A stretch of 64,000 nucleotides of DNA from Xestospongia bergquistia (Eukaryota > Porifera > Demospongiae > Haplosclerida > Petrosiidae), in NCBI GenBank assembly GCA_963965975.1, contig OZ014411.1, forward strand, positions 2,279,001 to 2,343,000, given 5' to 3'. Each line of letters starts with the position of its first letter. The stretch's first letter is position 1. The notes below the pieces were generated by a model. It was not told the DNA's origin. It did no database searches and saw only the letters and a list, made by a program, of their open reading frames with translations. Position numbers and translations under genes: made by a program. Of the stretch, positions 38,017 to 50,839 are shown piece by piece.

Positions 38017-38980
38017 GACTATTTTTTAAATTCCATTAAAATACATCTTTGCTTGTAAGTTTTAAATACATTTTTTTTAAGTGACTTGTTGGTAACAATA
38101 AGTTGTTGGCTTACCTTCTTACAATATACTTAATGACATTGTGTTATAGACTAAATCATAGAAGGAATGCCTGGGGCAGGAATTAGTCACAGTAGGGTAA
38201 GTGTACAGCAGGTACCATCACATGCTAGCCCAATTGTTTGAAGCTAAGGACTTTCTAGTACCTATATTGTTGCTCAGCTAAGACAGTATGATCACACTGC
38301 CATCGATCAGACAGTTGTGCCTAATGATACCAGGTCTCTCAAATAGCAGGCTAAGGATGTGGCTAACTCATTCTATTGTAACAATTTTGCTAATGTACTA
38401 GTTTCATTTTCAGTTCTAAAAGATGGTAAAGTAGGTCTGGTGAACCAAGTTAATTTTCCTATCTCAAGTCAGGAGTGTACACATGCTGCTGGTGTTGGTA
38501 TGCAATTATTGCCCAAGTGGCAACTATAAATATTATAAAAACTAACAATTGTGCTATTTCAACCAAACCCAAAAGAGACACTTATTGTTTTGGCTGAAAA
38601 ATAACCTTAAAGGTTAAAGACTCATCTTTTTGATGTTCTAAATCAAAATAACAAGAAAAACATTAATGTTAAAATCATTATGACAATAATTTTTTTAAGT
38701 GTCAAGAACAATGATGCATGTAGAGATATGTTATCAGTAGAAATAGAATACATTGGTGGATTACTACCATATAGTGGGTACTTTAAGAGAGAGAAAACAT
38801 TGACAAATCAGTATTAAATATACTTTGGCGAATGTCTCCTTCCCCCTACTAACACACCCCTAACTATAATACTAGAGGATAAAATTATCCACTATAATGT
38901 ATATGATATACCTCATTATTGTAAAGCAATCAAACTCGCTGACTGTATAACTCATTGTAAATACTAATGAACTATTTAAC
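37430..38980 (+). repeat. Dispersed repeat, inverted copy of 1420-2340
   Basis: GCTAGCCCAATTGTTTGAAGCTA, CAGACAGTTGTGCCTAATGA and AATGATACCAGGTCTCTC are the reverse complement of the 2040-2190 text. Contains foldback MITE copies near 37530-37690. Confidence 0.5.
37688..38014. repeat. Inverted plus tandem repeat with (TA)n tracts
   Basis: GACTAAATTATTCAGCGATATA at 37702-37723 faces its complement TATATCGCTGAATAATTTAG at 37758 and again at 37875. The following 110 bp (to GATACTTGTGGATATATA-like ends) is tandemly duplicated. The second copy ends in a long TA tract to 38014. Confidence 0.75.
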
Positions 38981-39400
38981 AACCAATTTGTACTTTACAC
39001 AGGTAGATTATTATGGATGTACAATTTATGTAAATTATTCATTGTATAATTTGTTCACATGTTGTACTATCACATAACAACAAATTATATAATTAGTAAT
39101 TTTGTTGTACTATCATGTGTCAACAAGTTTTTTAATTAGTAATTAGCATAATATTACATTAATCCATGTGTATAGTACAAGTTAATATTAAATACATGCA
39201 CACACATACACATATATATTATATTTATAATAGTTGCTCTGTAACATGTAGAGTTCAAATTAAATATGCATTGACTAGTTTAAAATTTGATTGTTGGTCA
39301 ATTTTGTTTGTAAGGTATAAATACCTTGGCTTGAAGTATTTTGCTAGTAACATTCACCATGGAATGTACAATTCATGTAAATTATTCATTGTTTAGTTTG
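38980..39400. mobile_element. Foldback MITE copies (ATAATTTGTT family)
   Basis: AGGTAGATTATTATGGATGTACAATTTATGTAAATTATTCATTGTATAATTTGTTCA and a truncated second head near 39355-39400. Same family as 1250-1420. Confidence 0.5.
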
Positions 39401-40503
39401 TTCAAGTTAGTGCTCTAAGTACATGGAAGAGTGCTCATTATTATGGCATAATGGCATCCTTGCATGCATATTGATAGAACATGGCATTAGAGATTTGCAA
39501 AATTAATGTTTGTTACTTCTCACATTGATTGACTGTTCAAGTATAGATATATTTTACATTACACATAAAAACAATGAAATTATTATGCATTAATAATTGA
39601 GCTAAGCCAAGTTCACTTACAAGTAAGTCTGAAATGATAATGCTTTCACATTAACTTTAAGAAATATACATTGACCAATTAAACAAGGTCAGTGGGGAAG
39701 GATATACCTAAGTTGGATTTATTAAAACAAGAAAAATAATATCTGTTTTAATTAGTAAGTATGATACACTGCTCTTTGTAATCTTAGTGACTACTTAACT
39801 GCAAGGATTGTGCTTTCATTCGAATAAGCCATTGAAAGTAATGAAAAGGTTGCAATAAAAATATCAAGGTAACTGGTGACTTTATACATTGTAATTAGTG
39901 AACATTCAGTATTGTAGTCAATTGTTATTGCATTTTTCTGATTATAAGGCCTTTCCTTTTAAAAGGAGTACTGACAAATAAACAAGAATTTCTACATGAG
40001 ATATTTACCTAAGTCTTTACTTTGATGCACCTGTATTGATACATTTATTATTTGTTTCCACATTTGACTGAACCCTATATCTGCACTTCAGAAATATTTA
40101 ATAGTAATAAATATAGACTCTGGGACCAAAAAAATTGTTTTAATTTTGTCTTTGTTTTTCTGCACTTTTCCATGAGTTCTGTATGTAGCCTATGTCATAA
40201 CCTAGTTGTGTTTAACTGATACATTCTATCATCTTGCTTGCACCATATGTAAACAATGTCTCTAAGCTCTAGTGATGAGACAAGTATGCTTGAGGTGTGG
40301 CTAAATAAACTAGTATGGAGGGAGGTGAGACTAGTTTGTAAATCAAAATTCAAGCTCTCCAAAATTGTTGTATGATGCTTTTAAAGTGGCCAAGTGTTTG
40401 CTTACTGACACTTAGTTGTCAAGAGTACTCCTATTAGTAACTATAATATACTGTACAAATCATTGATGATTTATCATCACAATCATCTGAACATTTTCCT
40501 TAG
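39400..40503 (+). repeat. Duplicate of unit 2 intron segment
   Basis: Copy of 16230-17375 with a decayed module a last exon (about 39950-39982). It places unit 3 downstream of a truncated unit that lost its N-terminal death-fold exon and the rest of module a. Confidence 0.6.
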
Positions 40504-42237
40504 GTTATTCTGATGATAAGTCCAGGCACCGTTATAACAGTGATGTTATTAAAGGTGGTAGGTAATGTATACAACAATCGAAACATTAATGTGAATGTTA
40601 GATCAGGTAAGTTTGTCCATTTAATCCATGATTGAGTAGTTTGTTAGTTAAAAGTCATTGCCAGACTGTGTATAGATAAGTTAGTTTATTAGGACTGGTA
40701 TGCCAGATTGGTTTTCTCTATAAATGAAATCATAGCATTTTTAATTTGCATGTAAAACTTTAGGGGTTAGCCAATATCAAATTTTATGTTGTTTGATGAT
40801 AATAAAAGATTTTTTATAGCATTCCAAAGAATATAGCTTACTAACCACCACTTCCCAAGGCCACAAATGCTTAATATTAAGTTTGCATGGTTTTGATACT
40901 CTTTTATACTTATCATCCACCAGCGTGATGCCATGTATGTCTAAAATTATTTTACACCAATCTGTTCATATATTTCATATATGTCCACTTTCACAATTCT
41001 AATCTATTTTTATATGTGACTATGATAGTGACCAATGAAAGCAATCCATGTAAACAAACCACTGACATGTATATATCAACCAAGGAATTTTATTACTTTG
41101 ACTCCTAGCATCCTGAATGAGTGATTGAAGCTTCTGAGTTGTGTTTTTGAGCATAGCTTTAATCACCTCTCTAGTCTTAATATGTAGCAAATTCATTCTC
41201 TTACAGCAACAACAGTACCATCAAGAAATAATAATAAGATATCATAATTGTGACATTGTTAAAGCCCCTCAGATTAATAGAGTGGTATTAAAACTTCTTG
41301 TATTTTTATACTTACTGGTAGTCACAAATCATCTTACTATTTGTTAAAAGTTGTGCTGATTTTACAAGTTGTTATAATGTGCACACAGATGTTATAATTG
41401 AGTACATTTGATTATCAGTTGACTTATAATATAACAGAATTATTTATGAAATAGTCATTTAAATGATGATATCACCAATCTTGTTAAATTTATAAATTAT
41501 TTGATATTAATTCTTTATGTTCAGCAGCAGAAGTTGACCAAACAAATGCAGGTGATTACTATGGTGAGTTGTTATTTTAGTCTCTGTTTAACTAAATTAA
41601 CAAACTACATACACAAATGTTTAAATGAACATTACTTGCATGTTAATTCATATTCAAATATTATGTTGTTTGATGATAATAACGATTAGTATGTTTGACA
41701 TGAACACTTAATTATGCAGTAAAATAATAATTGTAATATTTTGACTTCTTTGTATAGTTGTTCAGCCTAAAGTTGTATATGCTCTTCTGCTTGTTTTTTG
41801 TTATGGACAATTAAGACTAAGGTACCTATATAAGTTAATTAGACCCAAATTTCTTTAAACAATTGCACATATGACAGCATGTATTATTAGTGGATTAATA
41901 TATATGGAATGCTTTTTAATTTGGGTATTGTTTTATTGAACAGATAACAAAGAAGTAACATCTTGTCATCGAATAAAGAGCCATAATGAATTATTTTTAG
42001 TGCTAAAACACAAGATATCAAGTCCAAAGATATTTGCAGATGTTTACATTTATCTAGAGTCGAAGTTGATATTGCCCAAAAAGACAATATTCTCATATAT
42101 GAAGTTCTATAACTGACCTTCTGAAGTCATGGTATGAACAACTGTTGAAGATCCTTGTTGGGAACACATAGTTAAAGCATTACAATATATAGGTGAAAAT
42201 CACTTGGCCAAAGACATCTATGAACAACATTGCTGAT
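40504..42237 (+). pseudogene. Unit 3: decayed module b (Asn/Val motif, transmembrane, Death)
   Basis: Motif exon 40504-40606 carries an insertion (GGTGGTAGGTAATG) that brings a stop, an Asn-Pro to Asn-Arg change in the motif core, and lacks the last NVN. The microexon (41526-41568, QTNAGDYY) keeps its donor. The basic-linker exon is missing. The transmembrane exon (41759 on) is truncated. The Death exon (41946-42237) is recognisable from CATCAAATAAAG-like text and KISSPKIFA but has several frameshifts. No N-terminal exon is present. It lies convergent to gene B, 0.26 kb from its stop. Confidence 0.75.
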
Positions 42238-42498
42238 TTTACTGTATTATGCTGTACTTTAATATGTTAATTTCAAAATATCCATGCCTTTAAAATGTGA
42301 ATTATTTAGACAACAGTCCATTATTTTTAAAGACACGTCTACTATTAAGTTAAAAAATGTCAATAGTTTTAAATCATAGTAAACTAAGCTATACAATGTT
42401 ATAAAAAATAGCATTGTCTATAGTACCATCATCTACTTATAAGCATGTTTAAAAATACCATTATTATATATAGGACAAAGTACAAATTTTTTAATAGT

Positions 42499-45400
42499 TT
42501 AATTGTTAACATGGACATTTACACTGATATTTGGATTATTTTCAACTCTTGAACCTTCAACTGTTAAAGTAGAAGCCTGACTTGAAACCTGCTCAGACAC
42601 TGGCATCAATGATGTTAATCCTTGAGAGAATAGGAACAAATACATAATAAATTAATAAATTAAATTCATAATAAATTAAATTTATACCTACATTAAAAAT
42701 GTAGGTATAAATTAATCAAAAAGCATTGTTATGTTTAATAGTTAACCTATATGCATCCAATTGCGTTAAAATCAATTTTAAACTTTGACAATAGCTCCAA
42801 CATACCAGTATTAGTTTCTTCGATAGGTAATGACAAAGTCAGCTGACATTGTCTGATTGTATCACATATTTCCACATCACAGTCTAATGGTGGGGGCTCT
42901 CCCTCTTGGCACCAGCGAAAAGCTACTCGGCATGTTTGCAGAGAAGAGTCAGGAGTACTATCATCTATGTACTTCTTAGATATCTGAATGTCAAATAAAA
43001 TTTAATAACTCAATATTATTAACACAAAAGGGTCATCCATATTACCATTTGTAACTTGGCTACAAAAATATTATTACCTTATTAGGATTTTTTTTGGCAA
43101 TATGCCATCCTGAAAAAGCATCTCTTTCTGGAAATTGTATCACTAAAGACTCTTCTTGAAATTCAAAAGGAGTAGCAGGAATCTCTTCAATCCATCCATC
43201 AGCAAAATATTTGGAATCTATAGCCTATGAATTCTTTTGGAATAAATAATAGGAATAGATACACATTACCTTTTTGTATGGTCCAACATCTTTCATAAAA
43301 ATAAAATCAAAATGCCATGTTTTCCTTTGAGATACTGCACGTCTGCCAAAAACTTTAACAACATAATAAGAACGATTTGTTTGTGCTACATCCTGTACAT
43401 CACCAGTGACTGCAGTAGTTGGAAATATATAGTTGCGTATTGCTGCAAGAAATGAAAAGGATTTTAAGGAAATCAATCCTTCACGGTTATTGGGAGAAAA
43501 AGTTCCAGGCTTGACAGTAAAATTATATGGTAGTGAATCTTGGTCACAGCGAGCTAAAATAAATCTCATTTGACTACAGTCATCTAGGGACTGTAATATA
43601 GCACAATGGTCGATGCAAACATCAACTGGTTTAAGAAACTTGCAAGATGAATAGATCCAATACACTGAGCTAACAAGCTCAGTGTGTTTAGGAAAGTTGA
43701 ACTGGCCAGTAGTGATTGCTTTCACTGTTATTTCACATTGCTTTCCTTTTGGAAGTGCTCCAGCAGGAACTACCATCTTAAAACCATATCCATCCCAATC
43801 AAAGGTATCTGTAGCATCAAGTCCAAAAAATATCTTTGTTGTTTGGGCAGAGACAGTGACACCTCGAATGTACTCTTAAAAATACATAAATAATATAATA
43901 TCTTGCACTTTATTCTGTGATAGCACTATACCTGGTAATGGTAATGGGTTTATGTCAGCTTCTTCATCCGAGTCAATTGGCATTTCATTTGAAAAATTAA
44001 TATCATCTGTCAATTAATAAATAATCTAAGTTCATGCATCTAATAGCTTACATAATAAGTTACCTAAAGTATTACACAGAAACTGATGGAGTGCATCAGC
44101 AATTTCTTTTTGCTGCATATGATCCCGCAATTCCTTTTCAATCCATTCTCCAACCTTGAAACTTGAGTGTATACCAACACTCTTTAGAGTTTCTCTGCCT
44201 TCATCACAATTGAGGATAGAATCACCATCTTGACAGAAGGAAAAGAAGTCCATTGTTCGAGACATAGATGTTCCAATCTTTTGTTTGAATCTCTGTGTAA
44301 AAGTTAAATAAAAATTATAATCTCTATAAACAGACTTTAAATTATATACTCATTTAAATTTAGAAGACTAAAATACCTCTAGTTCTCTTCCAATTATTCT
44401 TGAAGCTGTATCATTGGAACAGTCTCTGCCAATTTCTTTTAAGCATTCATTAGCATAGAGTTTATCTGCATGGGTAAGACACAGATAAACTGGTACATTC
44501 TCTCGATCCAAGTGCTCTAGTATTTGTTTTGCTGCCACTGTTGAGCACCTCCTAGTAAAAAAAATTAGTAACCCTATAAGAACATTTAATAAAGATATAC
44601 CATACCTGTAATCTATCACAAGAACCACAATTTGGGCAAGTTGGAGTAATAAACTTGTTAGGCTTTCCACACTTTCATCATCATCATCAACTCCAGGAAA
44701 GTCAATCACACTGAGACCTTCTATAAAACCCTCAAGATTGTATAAAAAAGGTACTGTTGTCCTTTGAATTGAAGTGGTACCACTTATTACCTACAATTAA
44801 TCAATAAAATAATGTCATTAATACTTTTTTCCTTAGTCTTTAATATTATTACTTAGGAAATAAAATAATTTTTATGGTAATAATGAAAATTAATACTTTT
44901 TGTTTGAAGAGTGATGAAACAAGTGATGATTTTCCTGAATTGCTTAAACCCACAATACCCACAGTCGTATGAGAGGCGAGTTCTTCCCTAAGTTGGTGTA
45001 TATTTAGACTCCAAATTAGCCAACGAGCAAGAAGAGGTCGAAATGGTTGCATAACATGAAATAAGACACTGTCCTTGAACTTGTTGTCCCATTCTGTGAC
45101 TAACTTATTAACTCGTGTCTTTGGAGTAATTTTAAAACGGTCACATAAGTCATGCAGTTGCCTTTCAAGGGAATAGCTAATGTAACTAGTATTGCAGCTT
45201 ACTGTGGTTGATTCCATTCCTTGCATTAAAAACTGAAGTTTACCAGCATAGCGACTGTCATTTTTAAAATATAAATCATCGTCTCTTTTGCTTAAAATTC
45301 CTTGTATGTAGTTTTGTACCTCGATTATAAGAGCTATTCCTTTTTCAGATCTTAGCATCTCCTGTAGGTTTAACATGTCGAGGCTAAACAATGCCCATAC

Positions 45401-48400
45401 ACCAACAGAGGATGGTGTTTGAGTTGTTTGTAAAATATGAGCAGTTTCTTGTGGAGAATTTATAAGAGGGACCTGAATCTGTTGCTCCATAAATGCTGCA
45501 AGTAGTGACGTACAAATTAAAAGTTCCTTACCAAGAATATCGTCCATCAACTGAATCATTTCTTCATTATGTAGCTTTTTGATTTTGTTTATGCTATCTT
45601 CTCCATCTTCAAGACTAGATAATATCTCTTCAGCAGCTTTTGTCTGTAGATGACTTAGCTTTTTTTTAGCGGAAGCTAAAACAGCAATAGGAGGTTTTAA
45701 TGTGTTACACTTTGTATCACTACTAGGTATATTAGCAGGATAAAACTCTTCAATATTCAGGTCACTTATAACTTTCAATGTACCAGATCTTGCTGATTGT
45801 CTACATTTTTGATCAACAATGTCTCTCATCTTTACTAAGCACTGAAGTGTAGAGCTTTTGTCAAATTTAGAAAAGCAATCTTGATCAGATCTAGACTGAT
45901 GAGAGGTTTGACCCTTAACAACATCAGCAAACGCACGTTGAAAATGATGAGTAGCATTTTTTTGAAATTCTGCTGGATTTGTAAAACCTCCAGCTATAAC
46001 ATCTAATACCTGTTGAGCTAACATTTCCTCTAATTCATAAGGACGTATACCAAGAGTAAGTCGCATGTGAGCAGCTTGTAAGCCAGTAAGAAACATTAAA
46101 GAGGGAGGTGGATCAAACTGAAATTGAGATACCACTTCAGCACATTTCCATGCATTTTCTTGACCATCAATATTGACCACAACATTGAAAATGCTTTCAA
46201 TGGGAACAATTCGAACAACATCTTCCAAAAACCGACAAATACTTCTAAATCTATGTGAACGTCTTCCTGAAGATTCATACTTAGCAGTTGGTCGTTCTAA
46301 GAGTGCACTTAAAAATGATAATGTTATGACATCACGAGGTGTGTTTCTAGCAAGTTGTCGTTGACGTAAAGATATATGGTAGTCTGCCTAATACAAACAG
46401 TAGAAACAAAAGAAGTGTGAACATGTTGAAGTTTTCATGCATACATTGTGGAAGAGTGTATGGCAATAAAATGTCAATCATGAAAGCAATAATTAAGGAA
46501 AACTAACTCAAAATAGGACATATGCAACTTTTACATTATATGTAAAGTTTCTAAGTTTTACTTTGTAGTGAAAGCAATGCAGATTGACAATGTAGACAAA
46601 CTGTATTGTTACATAAAAATTTACTGCGTAAGATAAACAAACACATATACCTTTTTAGTGGCTGCCACATCTTTTTTTCTTATAGGACTAGAAAAATGAC
46701 TATAGAGACAAACTTCAACTGTCTTTGCATTGTGCTCAACCAGGAGGTCTTGATCATTGAGAGGAACATAATTAAAATTAATTGATCGTTTCGATGCATC
46801 AGATCCACGCGTATCAATAACATGACGACTCCCAACTTTAATTTGATCACAGAACCAAAGGTTATTACCTTCCACAACTACTGCTATTTCATCACCTAAA
46901 CGTGAAAACACAACTCCAGAGACAGAAGGTTTAACCTCTGTTAATATAGATAAACAATTTTTTTTAGTACATATGAATTTGGCTCCATATTCGGGATCAT
47001 GTAAGTAACTTTGGTTTATGACAGTTTCATACTTGACAAAGGAATGCTAAATGGTAAAATGATTGTATCATTAAAATAAACATTATCAAACATTGGCAAA
47101 ATCTTTCTTCATATTGTAAAATTACACTTTCAAAGTCACTTGTCTATTTGGACCCAAAAATCAAAGTCATTTGCAATAACATACTATCTATCACTTTCAT
47201 AGAACAAAAAAATGATTGATGGCAATAACATTGTCACTAGCTTCTGCTACCAGATGTTAGCTGCCAATCAATCTAACAGGCATCACCCAATTTATTTTAA
47301 TATACTGACAGTGTGTGGGCTGAGTCCATAACCCTTTAATATTACTGAAATGTATGCCAATAAGTTATGTATACTTAGGGTTTTCACTTCTAATTATTTT
47401 AGAAGACATGCATCACTTGACAATGACATTATTCCATAAAAGTAGCTATGAAAAGTCATATTTATTATATACCTGCTTAAAAATATCTCCACGAATTTCA
47501 TCAATTAAAGCAGTATCAATGGTGTTCATCTGATCTGCTCCAGCTTGGTCAGGAAGTATACTCAGAACGTAACGACCATCTCTGCTGCCATCTTTGTACA
47601 TCAAATGACATGTTCCATAAAGTTTTAGAGTGGATTGAACAGAAGGCAAAGTATCTTTCAATGATTTCTTCAGCATGTGTATGTGTTTTTGAGTTACCTC
47701 AGAAGAAGACTAAAAGATATGCACTTATGTCACTATATTATGACTATTAATAGTAAACATTTTGCTTGAACAAGGCTATATAAGATGTAAGATTAATAGT
47801 GAAAGACGGTTAATTAGATGTTTACATATTCTTTCTTCTTAGAATAAACTTCATTTGCACATGGCTAAAACCACATTGCATGTCAGGTAATACCGGGTAA
47901 AAGGTTACACTGTTCTTACATATAAACAAATTATTAATTACATGCACATGAGTTCATATTATTTCACTTGTAATTTAAACTATACCTTATTCTGGACGAA
48001 GTTTGCTTGCAATTCTGCTAAGTGTTTCATAATCACAGAGCCAATGGAACCAGCATATAGCTAAAGCATATTTGATTAATCATAAATTATTTTCAAAGCT
48101 GATAATAATCACCTTTCCATTTGTAGAAGTTGCCTCCAATGATTTCTCAGTTTCAGTTTCAATGCAACGAAATAGTCGTGGAAAAAGGTCATTCTTGATA
48201 TAGAAAAGGTATGTATTTTTTTTAAATGAGATATTAGAGTGTAACTTTTTTTCCATAGCTTCAGCAACAATGTCTACATGAACAAGTGGAGGTGCAAATG
48301 CAAAGCAAGCTACATTCTTTTTTAATTCATCAATGCTTAAACATGTTTGACACCAGAGAGAAGAATATACAGCTATAGCCAGCAAACCACCAAATGAAAA

Positions 48401-50312
48401 TCCTGTATGCAACAGAGTAGACATAAATATAAGCATGACATTTGTTGACATGGAGGTAAGTGATGTGCACATGTAGACATGACTACATACCAGTAAATAT
48501 TATTTGATATCCCTCTCGTATTTTTTCTACAAAAAACCTAATCGGTATTCTATTAGATTGATGCATAATACCTAAATAATAAAATGTGTTAAAAATTATA
48601 ATTAAGAAAGTAAGAAACATGAGGTATCCATCTAATGATAGAACTCAAGCATTTATAAACACAAGATATCTATTTCATTAATGGTTAGATACCTCTTGTT
48701 TGTCATAAACAATAGAGATATTTATTAGACTTTTGATAAGTCATAATACTTGGGTTGAACTTGTGGTATGACTAGGTTTGGTTGTGGCTAAAAGGTATAT
48801 AAATTGGTTAAACAATAGATTGGAGGTTTACATAGGACTAGAATTCACGTTGTATCCTTGTGCTATTGTAAATATATAGTTTAAGTATATATTCATGTAC
48901 AGCGTTAATTTACTGTTTATTCTATCAAACTTGGGTAGTAACACCTTTTAATAGACCAACTATATCAGTAGAACAAAATAAAAATCGTTAAGATTGTTCT
49001 CTTTATTTTTAAGACTGGAAATTAGCAAAAGCTATGAATTGCTTAATCACACTTTTAAGTTACAATGCCTGGCATGCTACAGGTATCAATTGGAAATACC
49101 CCCTTTCAAAACCTACATATGGCTACTTTTTAGGTTTAAACTTTATCTTTTAAATAATTATATGTATGATAGTTAAACAAATTACAATCATTGATAAAGA
49201 ACTACTCAAGGAATATATTTTTAAGTCATAAAACGCCAGCAATTGTTACATTTTAACATTTCTTTACCTTCATTGATAGTATTATATTTGTCTTGCCAGT
49301 CTGAAATGTTACGTTCCCCAAGAAATGCAGTATACAATACCTTTCCTCTCTTAGCAATAGCATATCTTTCGATGCAATGACTTCTCTCTGGACTTTCAAG
49401 TGACACAGACACTTCATCATATTCATGATGCTCATGTTCAAGAAAAGATTCAAAATTTTTAGAAGAGGATGTTTGAACAAGTTTTGTAAGCAACAAAGCA
49501 TGGTAAACTGTTTCCTTACAGAAAAGGGGTATACTTGAATCCAGGGAAATAGGTGGACTCTCTGTAAGTGCTGTCCCAGAAATGACTGTTTCCTCTCTAA
49601 TCTTCTTCACTTCATCAAAACACCATTGATGCAACTTTGACGGAATTAGAAAGTCTTCAAAGCAAAGTTTTCTTAACTCAATTTTAACAGAATCTGTTGT
49701 TTCTTTTGACATCCGGATATAATGTGCTACAAATTCTCTTGCTAGGTCATACTTTGCCTCAATATTAACATCAGATTGAAACAAACTTTTTCTTATCATT
49801 AGCAGCTCATCCTTTAATCTCTTCAAGGCTTCATCTTCTGTCCTGGTCTCAATACTCATCTGTTCTGAAGCCTTAGAGTCTTTTAGCAACCTTTCCTCAA
49901 AGTCTCCTAAGAGATGTAAAGGTAAATATATCTACAATTAGGTACTCTTATTACCTCGTAAACGTTTACCCCATTCTTGAATGTTTTTGTGCTCTGATTC
50001 CTCTAAAGCTTGACAAAAAAGCTCAAACACTTTGAAATTCTCTTGAACTGCCTGCAAGACTTTGGAAATCAGTTTTCTGGTCCTTTTTTTACGTGGTTCT
50101 CTTTCATCAACAGAAACTTCGTGTTCATCTATCGAAATCAGATTAGCTGATAAAAGATGATCACAGATTTCTTCAGGAGGAATTTTCTCAACTAGCTTAG
50201 AAAACTTCCCTTTTAAAACATCAAAAGCCAATGCACAGTTATAGGAAAGTTGATCTTGGGAATCCTGCAACATAACAGTTTCCGAATCATCAGGTAGAGA
50301 GCGAATAGCCAT
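42499..50312 (-). CDS. Gene B: CARD-lipase-GTPase-ZU5 protein with C-terminal Asn/Val motif (1760 aa)
   Basis: Sixteen exons (high to low): 50312-49955, 49906-49268, 48571-48491, 48402-48113, 48060-47986, 47709-47473, 47046-46651, 46387-44897, 44790-44606, 44551-44377, 44292-44064, 44006-43932, 43874-43270, 43224-43078, 42983-42806, 42620-42499. Same domains and phases as gene A: CARD-like (VEKIPPEEICDHLL), lipase elbow GFSFG, FAPPLV, KNDLFPRLF, GTCHLMY, GTPase P-loop GLSNSGKSS, DFPGVDD, THAD, ZU5 (VVPAGALPKGK), and the end VENNPNISVNVHVNN. All catalytic-looking residues of A are conserved in B, which argues for selection on the hydrolase and GTPase. I chose the start at 50312 because MAIRSLPDD aligns to gene A's MATSLDEQ; an in-frame ATG at 50363 would add 17 mainly hydrophobic residues. 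Reads toward gene A (tail to tail, 6.8 kb apart). Confidence 0.85.
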
Positions 50313-50447
50313 AAGAAAACGCTTTTCTTTGATAACCACACCCAAAACTAAGGCAACTCCCACAAGAATGTTATAATATTCAGGAATGTTCGGCTATAAT
50401 AAACTATTAAACTTTGTGGTTGCATATAATTATAAACTGACCCTATC

Positions 50448-50448
50448 G

Positions 50449-50492
<44 letters not shown>
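50448..50492. repeat. (TA)n microsatellite
   Basis: TA tract just upstream of gene B. Confidence 0.9.
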
Positions 50493-50494
<2 letters not shown>

Positions 50495-50839
50495 TATATC
50501 AATATAATATTATTTATGATATATTTATATTTATAAACTGATTACAATGTGCATAAATGAATTTTATTATTCACAAAGAAAGGAATTTAATATTTTCTAG
50601 ATACTAGGCTCAGTGTGACACAAGATAGCATCATATTTGTTCATCCTTGTAAACAAATATCTCATATTAAGCGAGTAGGAAATACCACTGGGTCAATATT
50701 GTTCTTGTTACCTAAAGATATACTGTTGAAAATGATAGATCACTGATAACTTTGATAACGAAACAGAGCTATTAAAAGTTTATGCTCATTAACCTGAACC
50801 CAGGTAACCATGACAATTTATTTTAGTGGCTAAATTTGT

